Assembly: GCF_003236175.1 (NCBI RefSeq)
Contig: NZ_QKTW01000016.1
Location: forward strand, 252,482 to 316,481
Reading direction: 5' to 3'
Origin: Taibaiella soli
GTDB taxonomy: Bacteria; Bacteroidota; Bacteroidia; Chitinophagales; Chitinophagaceae
Length of the DNA: 64,000 bases
Within the stretch, counting starts at the first letter, position 1; every line of letters starts with the position of its first letter. Under the pieces are notes generated by a model. The model did not search any database and was not told the origin of the DNA. It saw only the letters and a list, made by a program, of their open reading frames with translations. Positions 28,378 through 35,550 of the stretch are shown here, piece by piece. A program made the translations under genes and the position numbers.

Positions 28378-29619
28378 ATGGAAAAAAGTATGACAGCAAA
28401 ACGATTGAATATTTGGTGTGCAAGCTGCGCTTTGATCGTTTTATTTACAATGATCTTTTTTTCGCCCAACCAGTATATTTCAGATGAGCCGTTCTATATA
28501 AATAATCTTGCACTGTTTGGCAATCTGGGTCTTGGAAAGGACTTCCTGTTGCACATGACGCATCAGTCGCCGGGTCCCCTGTACCAAGTGGTTTTGGCGA
28601 GCTTCGGTACTTTATGTCCAGTTACACCGGTAAGCATGCGCTTTTTAAACGGATTGCTTTTTTTATTGCTTACAGGTATCACCTATTTGTTTTTTAAAAA
28701 CCGGAAAGAAGAAGATCCGGCAGGTGCAGCTTTAATCCTTCTTTCGGTTCCGCCGTTATGGGGACTAGCTGGAGTAGGGCTTTCAGAGCTGCCGGCGATG
28801 ATGTTTTTCAGCCTGGGGCTGTTCTTGTTTTATAAATCAATCAGCAAGGAAAGTAACGGTTTTGCCAGTTATCTACTGGCACTATTAGGAGGGTTTTGTA
28901 TCAGTCTGGCAATTATGGGGCGCGCGCAATTTTTAATGTTGCTCGTGACCACGCCACTGCTGTTTCTGGTAAAGGGGAAATTCAAAGAGATCATTTTATT
29001 TCTGGTAGCTGCAGCAGCGATCCCTTTATATGTTTTTGGATTGTGGAAGGGGCTTATGCCGCCTGCTGCGCAACACATTCAACGAGGCACAGTTTATATG
29101 CATGGATTTCTTGCATTAGGTTATCTAGCCATTATTACATTGATCATTTGTCACAGATGGCTTTTATTGCCGCGCCGGTTTTATTATCTGGGCATAGTGC
29201 TCACTGTGTGTGCCTGTGTCGTCAACATATTGGGGCATTTTATAGCTTATGAACCACTGCAGACTGTTGTTCACCGGTTGCAGATCAGTGAACTCATGCC
29301 GGGCTATAAGTACGTAGCGCCAGGCATGATTGTTGGAGCGGGTTCGTTCTTTCTTATTGCATCTTGCTATAGAATATGGGAAAATCGCAGCGATATCTGG
29401 TTTGTTTTCTTTTTCCTTACAGGCCTGGCTTTGGTAGCAACATCCATTAAAATTACCTGGGTATTTTCGAGCCGCTATGTAGCGCAGGCGATCCCCGTTT
29501 TGTTGATTCCTTATGCGCGTTATATCTCCAATAATTATATTTCCTGGCTGTTGCGTATCGCCGGTATCGCGTTTGGTATTGCAGGGTTATGGAGTTACTA
29601 TCACTACAGAATTTTATAG
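28378..29619 (+). CDS. Polytopic membrane protein, probable GT-C fold glycosyltransferase
   Basis: A 413-residue protein with about 10-11 hydrophobic helices. The first loop after helix 1 carries ISDEPFYINNL, an acidic D-E pair in the position where GT-C (PMT/ArnT-like) enzymes keep their catalytic acid, followed by a MTHQSPGPLYQ loop and a long cytoplasmic KNRKEEDP segment. This supports, but does not prove, a lipid-linked-sugar transferase. The start ATG 28378 is preferred over a TTG at 28342. It overlaps the convergent GNAT gene by six bases. Confidence 0.7.
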   Translation: MEKSMTAKRLNIWCASCALIVLFTMIFFSPNQYISDEPFYINNLALFGNLGLGKDFLLHMTHQSPGPLYQVVLASFGTLCPVTPVSMRFLNGLLFLLLTGITYLFFKNRKEEDPAGAALILLSVPPLWGLAGVGLSELPAMMFFSLGLFLFYKSISKESNGFASYLLALLGGFCISLAIMGRAQFLMLLVTTPLLFLVKGKFKEIILFLVAAAAIPLYVFGLWKGLMPPAAQHIQRGTVYMHGFLALGYLAIITLIICHRWLLLPRRFYYLGIVLTVCACVVNILGHFIAYEPLQTVVHRLQISELMPGYKYVAPGMIVGAGSFFLIASCYRIWENRSDIWFVFFFLTGLALVATSIKITWVFSSRYVAQAIPVLLIPYARYISNNYISWLLRIAGIAFGIAGLWSYYHYRIL

Positions 29620-30063
29620 TTTTTTTTCAAAGCAGATACTGTCGGCAACGTCCGCATATTGACCATAATTTGGAATGACTGTATATCCGTTTTTGTGATA
29701 AAGCGCTACCGCTTCAAATTGTTTTTCGCCGGTTTCCAGAACACATTTTGCGTAGCCCAGTTCTTTTGCCCAGAGTTCCAATTCCCGCAACACGGCTGAT
29801 GCAATGCCTTTGCCTCTTTGCGTTGATTGCACAAACATTCTTTTTACTTCCATTGTGTCAGATGCATATTCTTTAATCGCTCCACAGCCCACCGCTATTT
29901 CGCCGTCGTAAGCGACAATCACATGCTTAATGGCGTCAAGCGTATTAAACTGCGTAAAGAAAGCCTGCGCTTCGCCGTTGCGAATGCTCAAATCCGCATC
30001 CAGCGCAACTATTAGCCAGCGAAAATCTTCATTTGCCGCGTTTGTTCTGGTGTATTGAATCAT
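29614..30063 (-). CDS. GNAT family N-acetyltransferase
   Basis: Acetyl-CoA-dependent acetyltransferase of 149 residues. The GNAT core is clear: EIAVGCGAIKEYASDTMEVKRMFVQSTQRGKGIASAVLRELELWAKELGY, where V-x-x-x-x-R-G-x-G-[IL] is the CoA pyrophosphate loop (motif A), then LETGEKQFEAVALYHKNGYTVIPNYGQY (motif B). Substrate unknown. The gene is followed on the right by a repeat-rich gap. Confidence 0.88.
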   Translation of the reverse strand: MIQYTRTNAANEDFRWLIVALDADLSIRNGEAQAFFTQFNTLDAIKHVIVAYDGEIAVGCGAIKEYASDTMEVKRMFVQSTQRGKGIASAVLRELELWAKELGYAKCVLETGEKQFEAVALYHKNGYTVIPNYGQYADVADSICFEKKL

Positions 30064-30093
30064 TTTCTTTGAGTATTAAGTAAGGCCTCTTCT

Positions 30094-30184
30094 AGTTCCT
30101 CCGAAGGAGGAGAACTTCCAGAGCGAGATTGCACCATGCGATTTCACCACGTTGAGCACTCACAATTGACAACTCGCCACTCAC
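30094..30184. repeat. Mosaic of short repeats between the GNAT gene and glnN
   Basis: Contains a hairpin AGTTCCTCC / GGAGGAGAACT (30094-30115) and a 28-base unit (30157-30184) ending CCACTCAC that is 24/28 identical to the reverse complement of 34672-34699. Just beyond it ATCAGCGATCA occurs twice. Likely a dispersed intergenic repeat family. Confidence 0.6.
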
Positions 30185-30240
30185 TCCTTCCACTCAGCTC
30201 ACGGCGACATCAGCGATCAAAAATCAGCGATCAGCCATGT

Positions 30241-30271
30241 AAAAAAAAGGCCAGTCCTGGAAAGGACTGGC
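30241..30271 (-). terminator. Rho-independent terminator of glnN
   Basis: GCCAGTCC / GGACTGGC with TGGAAA loop; on the minus strand it is followed by eight T. Confidence 0.92.
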
Positions 30272-30294
30272 ATACCTCTGAGTAGAAATTGCGT

Positions 30295-32487
30295 TTAGCG
30301 CAAAAACAGCAGTTCGCGATATTTTGGCAGTGGCCAAAGTTTATCATCCACGATCAGTTCCAGTTTATCAGCGTGGTAACGGATCTTGTCGAAATATGGT
30401 TTCACATCGTTGCAGTAGAGGGCTGCACGTTTGTGCGTGTCCGCTACATTGTTGGCACGTTTACGCGCTTCAATCATAGCTTCTACGTTATCGTTGATGT
30501 TTTGAATATGACCGCTTGCAACTTTAAGCAGATTCAATTGTGCTTTGTAAGTGCTTTCGTCCAGACCGAGATCTTTTAGACCTTTTACATTTTCAAGCAG
30601 TACATTCTGATAGTTGATTGCTGCAGGCAAAATGTGGTTGGTAGCGATATAGCCCAGGATTCTCGCTTCGATCTGTACCTTCTTCACATAGTCTTCCAGC
30701 ATGATTTCGTGGCGTGCTTCCAGTTCACGTTCGCTGTAGATGCCGTTGTTGAAGAATACTTTCTTAGCGTTTTCTGTTAAGAATGAATCCAGCGCTTCAG
30801 GCGTAGTTTTGAAGTTGTTCAGACCGCGGCGTTTTGCTTCTTCAGCCCATTCGTCGCTATAGTTATCACCTTCAAAACGGATGTTTTTAGAATCAGTGAT
30901 ATACTTGCGCAGGATGTGCATGATAGCGATTTCTTTCTTCTCGCCTTTTTCGATCAGTGCGTCTACTTCTTTTTTGAATTGTTTCAGTGTGTCTGCAACG
31001 ATTGTGTTCAGCACAGTCATCGGAGAGCCACAGTTGGCAGTTGAACCAACCGCACGGAATTCAAATTTATTACCAGTGAATGCAAATGGAGAAGTACGGT
31101 TGCGATCCGTGTTGTCCATCAGCAATTCCGGGATTTGTTTATGGATATCCAGTTTCAGGATTACTTCATCCTGCTCGCTGAATTTATCTTTTACGCGCTC
31201 TTCGATTTCGTCGAGCACTTGAGAAAGATAAGTACCGATATAAACAGAGATGATTGCCGGAGGCGCTTCGTTTGCACCCAGACGGTGGTCATTGCTTGCA
31301 GAAGCAATAGCAGCACGCATCAGATCTGCATAATCATGAACCGCTTTGATCGTGTTGATGAAGAAAGTGAGGAACATGAGGTTGGTACGAGGCGTTTTGC
31401 CAGGAGCCAACAGGTTTACACCAGTATCTGTAGCCAGACTCCAGTTATTGTGTTTACCGCTACCGTTTACACCAGCAAATGGTTTTTCGTGCAGCAATAC
31501 TTTCAGCTTGTGGCGTTTTGCAACACGTGCCATAACGTCCATCAGCAAAGAGTTGTGGTCAACAGCGATGTTTACTTCTTCGAAGATTGGCGCACATTCA
31601 AACTGGCCGGGAGCTACTTCGTTGTGACGTGTACGTAGCGGAATACCCAGTTTGTATGACTCTTGTTCGAAATCCTGCATGAATGCAAATACACGCTCAG
31701 GGATTGCGCCGAAGTAGTGGTCTTCCAGCTGTTGCCCTTTTGCAGGAGCATGGCCCACCAGTGTACGACCGCACATTACGAGGTCAGGACGAGCGTTCGC
31801 GAGATTTTCATCGATCACGAAATACTCTTGTTCCCAGCCCAGTGTTGCTGTTACTTTAGTTACGTTTTTATCGAAATAGTTGCAAACGTCTACAGCTGCT
31901 TTATCCAGTGCAGCGATAGATTTCAGCAAAGGCGCTTTATAATCAAGCGATTCGCCGTTGTATGCAATAAAGATGGTAGGAATGCAGAGTGTTTTGCCAT
32001 GGCCGGTTTCCATGATGAAAGCCGGAGATGACGGATCCCATGCCGTGTAGCCGCGAGCCTCGAAAGTCGCACGGATACCACCGTTCGGGAAGCTGGATGC
32101 ATCTGGTTCCTGTTGGATCAGCGCGTCACCGTCAAACAGTTCGATTGCGGTGCCGTCGCTTTTTATAGTAAAGAAAGAATCGTGTTTTTCTGCTGTAGTG
32201 CCTGTCAGCGGCTGGAACCAATGCGAAAAGTGAGTAACACCACGCTCTTCTGCCCACGCCTTCATGCCTGCTGCAATCTGGTCGGCCATTTTGCGATCAA
32301 TCTTATTGCCACTTTTTACAGAAGCCATCAGGCTTTTGTAGGCTTCATCACTCAGATATTCGCGGATCGTACGTCCTGTGAAAACGTTACTGCTGAAAAT
32401 CGCGGTGATTTTTTTGCCGTTATAGTGGCCAATCTTTTTTTCTTCAGAGCTTAACTCTTGCAAAGCTGGAAAACGCAAAGATGACAT
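30295..32487 (-). CDS. glnN: Glutamine synthetase type III
   Basis: ATP-dependent ammonia assimilation enzyme, GSIII class (~730 residues, hexamer pairs), typical of Bacteroidota and cyanobacteria. Seen are THFSHWFQPLTGTTAEKHDSF, the EQEYFVID metal-binding motif, the VAPGQFECAPIFEEVNIAVDHN segment, KPFAGVNGSGKHNNWSL (ATP/glutamate site) and NRTSPFAFTGNKFEFRAVGS. A long C-terminal helical extension is normal for GSIII. It has its own promoter upstream and a strong terminator, and no GlnB or ammonium transporter gene adjoins it. Confidence 0.97.
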   Translation of the reverse strand: MSSLRFPALQELSSEEKKIGHYNGKKITAIFSSNVFTGRTIREYLSDEAYKSLMASVKSGNKIDRKMADQIAAGMKAWAEERGVTHFSHWFQPLTGTTAEKHDSFFTIKSDGTAIELFDGDALIQQEPDASSFPNGGIRATFEARGYTAWDPSSPAFIMETGHGKTLCIPTIFIAYNGESLDYKAPLLKSIAALDKAAVDVCNYFDKNVTKVTATLGWEQEYFVIDENLANARPDLVMCGRTLVGHAPAKGQQLEDHYFGAIPERVFAFMQDFEQESYKLGIPLRTRHNEVAPGQFECAPIFEEVNIAVDHNSLLMDVMARVAKRHKLKVLLHEKPFAGVNGSGKHNNWSLATDTGVNLLAPGKTPRTNLMFLTFFINTIKAVHDYADLMRAAIASASNDHRLGANEAPPAIISVYIGTYLSQVLDEIEERVKDKFSEQDEVILKLDIHKQIPELLMDNTDRNRTSPFAFTGNKFEFRAVGSTANCGSPMTVLNTIVADTLKQFKKEVDALIEKGEKKEIAIMHILRKYITDSKNIRFEGDNYSDEWAEEAKRRGLNNFKTTPEALDSFLTENAKKVFFNNGIYSERELEARHEIMLEDYVKKVQIEARILGYIATNHILPAAINYQNVLLENVKGLKDLGLDESTYKAQLNLLKVASGHIQNINDNVEAMIEARKRANNVADTHKRAALYCNDVKPYFDKIRYHADKLELIVDDKLWPLPKYRELLFLR

Positions 32488-32504
32488 AAATATTAAATTT
32501 TACG

Positions 32505-32536
32505 CAAAACTAAAGGAAAAAGGTGTTTCACTCCAA
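32505..32536 (-). promoter_or_regulatory. Predicted promoter of glnN
   Basis: On the minus strand TTG (32534-32536), 21 bases, then TAGTTTTG (32505-32512), 18 bases from the start codon. Confidence 0.5.
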
Positions 32537-32580
32537 AAAAATGATAAAATTGGATGAATAATAACAAATAAATTAAATCA

Positions 32581-33231
32581 TCAAGTGATTGATAGGTTGA
32601 AATTCTCTGTGGTATTATGAACAATTGACAGTGCAAATGATTCATTTATAAAGCCTTCTAAGTTTAAAAGCCATTTTGGATTTGTCAATTCAAGATTTAT
32701 TGTAATGTGTGTTTTCTCATTTTCATTTCCCCAGGATAGAATGGGGAGATGGTCGATGAATTCTACGCCTCGTTTTCCCTGCCATTTATAGGCTGCTTCT
32801 TTAGCGCACCAAGCCAATGTGGTCAGTTGGGAATCGTTTTGTGTGAATTGTTGCTCTTGCTCCGAAAGGTATTTATGCTGCAGTTTCAATATCCTGGGAT
32901 GGTAACATTGGATATCAATGCCGGCTTCGGCATAAGGACTTACAACTGCTGCCACATATGGGAACGAATGAGAAATGGAAAAGAAATAGTTGTTGTTAGG
33001 TATCCGTGGTTTGTCAGACGCATCCGGTGCAATGTCCAGCAGCGGAAAATCGTTTTTCAGATGTTTCAGTAAAAATCGTCCTGCCTGGCGTTCCATCCGC
33101 CTTTTGTCGTTCTTAATGTCCGAAACAATACCAATCTGTTCGGTGAAAAATGATTCTGGCTCGTCAATTTTCCAGATGGCGGCAAGACTAAAAGGGTCAC
33201 TTTCCCATTCCTTTATCAACGGCATAGGCAA
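32581..33231 (-). CDS. 4'-phosphopantetheinyl transferase (Sfp type)
   Basis: Transfers phosphopantetheine from CoA to carrier proteins of fatty acid, polyketide or peptide synthesis. The 216-residue length suits the Sfp/HetI class. The family motifs are present: FSISHSFPYVAAVVS (with the His of the first motif), AGIDIQ (Mg-binding Asp; the usual E/D partner is Gln) and WCAKEAAYKWQGK (catalytic Glu-Lys). It is transcribed toward glnN, 93 bases upstream of the glnN start. Carrier-protein target unknown. Confidence 0.88.
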   Translation of the reverse strand: MPMPLIKEWESDPFSLAAIWKIDEPESFFTEQIGIVSDIKNDKRRMERQAGRFLLKHLKNDFPLLDIAPDASDKPRIPNNNYFFSISHSFPYVAAVVSPYAEAGIDIQCYHPRILKLQHKYLSEQEQQFTQNDSQLTTLAWCAKEAAYKWQGKRGVEFIDHLPILSWGNENEKTHITINLELTNPKWLLNLEGFINESFALSIVHNTTENFNLSIT

Positions 33232-33278
33232 AAGTAAAGAAGAGCGCAGACTCTGAACGCATTTAGGTGGTGGTTCCT

Positions 33279-33309
33279 AAAAGAAAGATTCCGATAGAAT
33301 ATCGGAATC
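33279..33309 (-). terminator. Rho-independent terminator of the small-peptide locus
   Basis: On the minus strand, GATTCCGAT / ATCGGAATC (33287-33309, ATTCT loop) followed by TTTCTTTT. It lies 30 bases beyond the last peptide stop and closes the unit. Confidence 0.8.
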
Positions 33310-33338
33310 TCACGAAATATTGCCAGTGGTAAAATATA

Positions 33339-33407
33339 CTACAGATGGCCTGTAACAGAAATACCAAGGATAGATGTAACTAAAGACAGAATCACAGTGA
33401 TGCTCAT
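33339..33407 (-). CDS. Third small hydrophobic peptide (22 residues)
   Basis: ATG at 33407 to TAG at 33339; the product begins MSITVILSLVTSILGISVT and ends GHL. It is more diverged than the other two but shares the MSI(I)T start, a similar small/hydrophobic pattern, and the same upstream element at the same distance (24 bases). Last in the series, next to the terminator. Whether it is translated is unproven; support comes from its place and spacing within the array. Confidence 0.5.
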   Translation of the reverse strand: MSITVILSLVTSILGISVTGHL

Positions 33408-33428
33408 GGTTTATATTTTGACTTTGAT

Positions 33429-33485
33429 TTAGCCTACTCTTTTTCTCGGGTTTTCGGCAATCCCCGCTACAATTTGGTTGATCAT
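33429..33485 (-). CDS. Possible 18-residue leader peptide over the third element
   Basis: ATG at 33485 to TAA at 33429 reads MINQIVAGIAENPRKRVG. It spans the conserved element and stops 21 bases before the third peptide start. A parallel frame exists in the second cassette (sharing A-E-N and R-V-G) but not in the first. It may be a real leader peptide or an accident of a conserved RNA element. Confidence 0.25.
   Translation of the reverse strand: MINQIVAGIAENPRKRVG
33432..33464 (-). promoter_or_regulatory. Conserved 5' element, copy 3
   Basis: Minus strand: GGGATTGCCGAAAACC, a variable CGAGAAA stretch, then AGAGTAGGC. It ends 24 bases before the ATG of the third peptide. Same blocks as copies 1 and 2; only the middle differs in length. 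Confidence 0.6.
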
Positions 33486-33519
33486 GGCGCAGCATGATGA
33501 TCTGAAGCTGTTTATTGAA

Positions 33520-33573
33520 CTACAGACCGAGCAGACCCAGGATAGTTTGAAGCAGTTGCGTGATGATTGACAT
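33520..33573 (-). CDS. Second small amphipathic peptide (17 residues)
   Basis: ATG at 33573 to TAG at 33520: MSIITQLLQTILGLLGL. Polar or small residues at 2, 5, 6, 9, 10, 13 and 16 face one side of a helix and Ile/Leu the other. It differs from the first peptide at three residues (2, 10, 13), while four other codons carry only synonymous changes, which argues for selection on the peptide. The conserved element ends 23 bases upstream. No charge except the termini. Role unknown. Confidence 0.65.
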   Translation of the reverse strand: MSIITQLLQTILGLLGL

Positions 33574-33584
33574 CGTAAAGCTCT

Positions 33585-33638
33585 TTAGTTGTTATTGCCT
33601 ACTCTAAGGTTTTCGGCGAATCCCTTTTCTCCGGTCAT
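33585..33638 (-). CDS. Possible 17-residue leader peptide over the second element
   Basis: ATG at 33638 to TAA at 33585 reads MTGEKGFAENLRVGNNN. It covers the second conserved element and stops 11 bases before the second peptide start. It shares A-E-N and R-V-G with the reading at 33429-33485. Confidence 0.25.
   Translation of the reverse strand: MTGEKGFAENLRVGNNN
33597..33624 (-). promoter_or_regulatory. Conserved 5' element, copy 2
   Basis: Minus strand: GGGATTCGCCGAAAACC, two bases, then AGAGTAGGC; one extra C after GGGATT compared with copies 1 and 3. It ends 23 bases before the second peptide ATG. A hairpin GGTCATT / AATGACC (33633-33653) lies between it and the first peptide. Confidence 0.6.
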
Positions 33639-33670
33639 TTCTTCGGAATGACCTTTTAGAATCTTTCTGG

Positions 33671-33724
33671 TTACAGACCGAGCAGTGCCAGAATAGACTG
33701 CAACAGTTGAGTGATGATACCCAT
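33671..33724 (-). CDS. First small amphipathic peptide (17 residues)
   Basis: ATG at 33724 to TAA at 33671: MGIITQLLQSILALLGL. Predicted amphipathic helix like the second copy. Its overall look (MGII start, length, Ile/Leu face) resembles membrane-active peptides such as short phenol-soluble modulins, but it lacks their charges. An upstream ATG at 33781, in frame, would give a 36-residue version that reads through the conserved element. The element ends 24 bases before the ATG used here. Confidence 0.65.
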   Translation of the reverse strand: MGIITQLLQSILALLGL

Positions 33725-33748
33725 TGTTTTTGCTGTTTGTTGGTGAAC

Positions 33749-33779
33749 GCCTACTCTGTTAATGGTTTTCGGCAATCCC
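33749..33779 (-). promoter_or_regulatory. Conserved 5' element, copy 1
   Basis: Minus strand: GGGATTGCCGAAAACC, six bases, then AGAGTAGGC, ending 24 bases before the first peptide ATG. It starts only ~12 bases after the predicted transcription start, so it forms the 5' end of the transcript. Confidence 0.6.
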
Positions 33780-33798
33780 ATGGTTATACCCTATGAAG

Positions 33799-33829
33799 CA
33801 AAAATAAATGACCCGCCTGCCTGGAACAA
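33799..33829 (-). promoter_or_regulatory. Predicted promoter of the small-peptide locus
   Basis: Minus strand: TTG (33827-33829), 20 bases, TATTTTTG (33799-33806), a close fit to the Bacteroidota consensus, with an AT-rich upstream stretch. Transcription should begin near 33792. The rest of the gap to dcd (33830-34076) shows no gene. Confidence 0.65.
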
Positions 33830-34076
33830 TAGAAAAAGTACTATAAAACAATGATTATCAATACGTATTTTCTATTGTAGAACTTGATTGGGGGCGATGA
33901 AAAAATTCATTGTACACCAGAATAAGACGTGGATTTTCAGTGAAATGTAAACGAGTTGTTAATGAGTGGCGCTTTGAGAAAATCTATAATGTGCGTTCGT
34001 GCGTGAGCTGATTTAGTAAAAAGATAAAAATTCGGCCATTTGGGAGCAAGAGCTACAATCGCGCCAAAGCAATTTT

Positions 34077-34084
34077 TATATTTG
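34077..34084 (+). promoter_or_regulatory. Predicted -7 box of dcd
   Basis: TATATTTG, 17 bases before the ATG at 34102; no matching -33 TTG seen. Confidence 0.4.
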
Positions 34085-34101
34085 CACTTTCTCTTAGCAA
34101 T

Positions 34102-34638
34102 ATGATCCTTTCTGATAAACGCATCCTCGAAGAAATAGAAAAAGGCAGCATCGTAATAGAGCCTTATCATCGCAAATATCTTGGCAGCAACTCTTATGAT
34201 GTGCACCTTGGTAAGCATCTTGCGGTGTACGAAGACAAAGAGCTGGATGCGCGCAAACACAATAAAGTACGCCATTTCGAAATTCCGGAAGAAGGGTATG
34301 TGCTGCAGCCTGGCGTTTTATATCTCGGCGTCACTGAAGAATATACGGAAACGCATAACCATGTTCCTTTCTTGGAAGGCAAATCCTCTACGGGCCGTTT
34401 GGGTATCGATATTCACGCAACTGCCGGCAAAGGTGATGTGGGCTTCTGCAATACCTGGACATTGGAAATCTCTTGCGTGCATCCGGTTCGCATTTACGCA
34501 GGTATGCCGATTGGTCAGCTGATCTATTTTCCGGTTGATGGCGAAGTTGAAAACAAATACAACACCAAGCAAAATGCGAAGTATACGGAGCGCACCATTC
34601 GCCCGGTAGAAAGCATGATGTGGAAGAATGAATTTTAA
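34102..34638 (+). CDS. dcd: dCTP deaminase
   Basis: Deaminates dCTP to dUTP, the main source of dUMP for thymidylate synthesis. The 178-residue protein starts MILSDKRILEEIEKGSIVIEP and has GSNSYDVHLGKHLAVY, FLEGKSSTGRLGIDIHATAGKGDVGFCNTWTLEI (with the catalytic Glu of TLEI) and PIGQLIYFPV. All are hallmarks of the trimeric Dcd/dUTPase fold. Length is within the family range. It is a single-gene unit with a terminator directly after. Confidence 0.96.
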   Translation: MILSDKRILEEIEKGSIVIEPYHRKYLGSNSYDVHLGKHLAVYEDKELDARKHNKVRHFEIPEEGYVLQPGVLYLGVTEEYTETHNHVPFLEGKSSTGRLGIDIHATAGKGDVGFCNTWTLEISCVHPVRIYAGMPIGQLIYFPVDGEVENKYNTKQNAKYTERTIRPVESMMWKNEF

Positions 34639-34646
34639 TAAAGACG

Positions 34647-34670
34647 AAAAGAGCCGAAAGGCTCTTTTTT
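34647..34670 (+). terminator. Rho-independent terminator of dcd
   Basis: AAAAGAGCC / GGCTCTTTT closed by a GAAA tetraloop, with a T run. Confidence 0.9.
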
Positions 34671-34671
34671 T

Positions 34672-34818
34672 GTGAGTGGTGAGTAGTCAGTTGTGAGTCA
34701 TAGTGCGCGGCTCCATTACGAGGTTTTTCGCCCTTTGATACCTCGCTCGTTATGCCTCTTCCGGGAGAGCCGTATTTTTTACGTTTTATAAAACGCACAA
34801 CTCACCATTGACCGCTCA
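34672..34818. repeat. Inverted pair of dispersed-repeat units between dcd and the LEA2 gene
   Basis: 34672-34699 (GTGAGTGGTGAGTAGTCAG and on) and 34798-34818 (CAACTCACCATTGACCGCTC and on) are related in inverted orientation and enclose ~100 bases without a gene. The left unit is 24/28 identical in reverse complement to 30157-30184 and related to 46583-46613. Confidence 0.65.
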
Positions 34819-35271
34819 CTATTTCAGTTGAATTTTCTCCTTCGTAATACAATCGACCGGCACGCGGATGAAAACGCCGGCTTTGCCCACCTTTACATAG
34901 CCTTTTAGATGAATGGTAACATCAGATGATTGCAGAAACTGAAATGAATTTTGCAATAGACTGCCCATGCTCAATGTCACGGAAACCGGAACTGAAAATG
35001 TATCCAGCTTCGGGATGTCTGTAGTCGTTTCAATATTCGCCTTGCCCAGATATTTATCGTTCATAAACACGTCAATATCGCCGCCCTTGGCTTTCAATCC
35101 GTATTTGTTGGGATTGTAATAAACCACATTCAGCCCAACGGAAGATTCTTTAAATCCAAGCTTACTTAGGTGAACGTTATTGATTTGTTGGTAAACTAGA
35201 TCTTTGGGCTTGGAGCAAGAGGAAAGAAAAAGTAGCGCAACGATGTGTATGAAAAATGATTGTTTGAACAT
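34819..35271 (-). CDS. LEA type 2 (WHy-like) lipoprotein
   Basis: A 150-residue envelope lipoprotein. MFKQSFFIHIVALLFLSSC gives a signal peptide with lipobox LSSC. The mature part has the LEA2/WHy beta-sandwich pattern: LVYQQINNVHLSKLGFKESSVGLNVVYYNPNKYGLKAKGGDIDVFMNDKYLGKA, with the N-P pair of N-x-N-P-N motifs, then a DIPKLDTFSVPVSVTL strand pair. LEA2 domains occur in stress and envelope proteins; the function is unclear. The start at 35271 (not 35343) is chosen because the signal peptide begins there. Confidence 0.8.
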   Translation of the reverse strand: MFKQSFFIHIVALLFLSSCSKPKDLVYQQINNVHLSKLGFKESSVGLNVVYYNPNKYGLKAKGGDIDVFMNDKYLGKANIETTTDIPKLDTFSVPVSVTLSMGSLLQNSFQFLQSSDVTIHLKGYVKVGKAGVFIRVPVDCITKEKIQLK

Positions 35272-35550
35272 GACCGCAAAATTAAGACAAGGCTGAAAAG
35301 TCCGGTTGTGTTCTGTCTCGTAAGCCAAATTTAAGATTAGCAATTATGCATCTTGTATTTGATTATTCATTTCGCATATCACAAAAGTTCAAGACTTTTT
35401 AGTGAGATGCCTCCATTCTGTGTGTTCTGCACGATAGTGTTGGTAGCGACTAAAGACAAAAATACAATTACTTACAAAAAAATATATGCATAAAAAGTAA
35501 ATTTGGTACGATTGTTGGTATTGGTTTTCAGGCCATTAATCAACAATTTA

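Noticed and set aside
33310-33495. 61-codon minus-strand ORF across the third peptide cassette
   Set aside because: Different frame from the peptides, low-complexity His/Tyr-rich product, and it runs through the conserved element and the peptide stop; the short cassette reading explains the sequence better.
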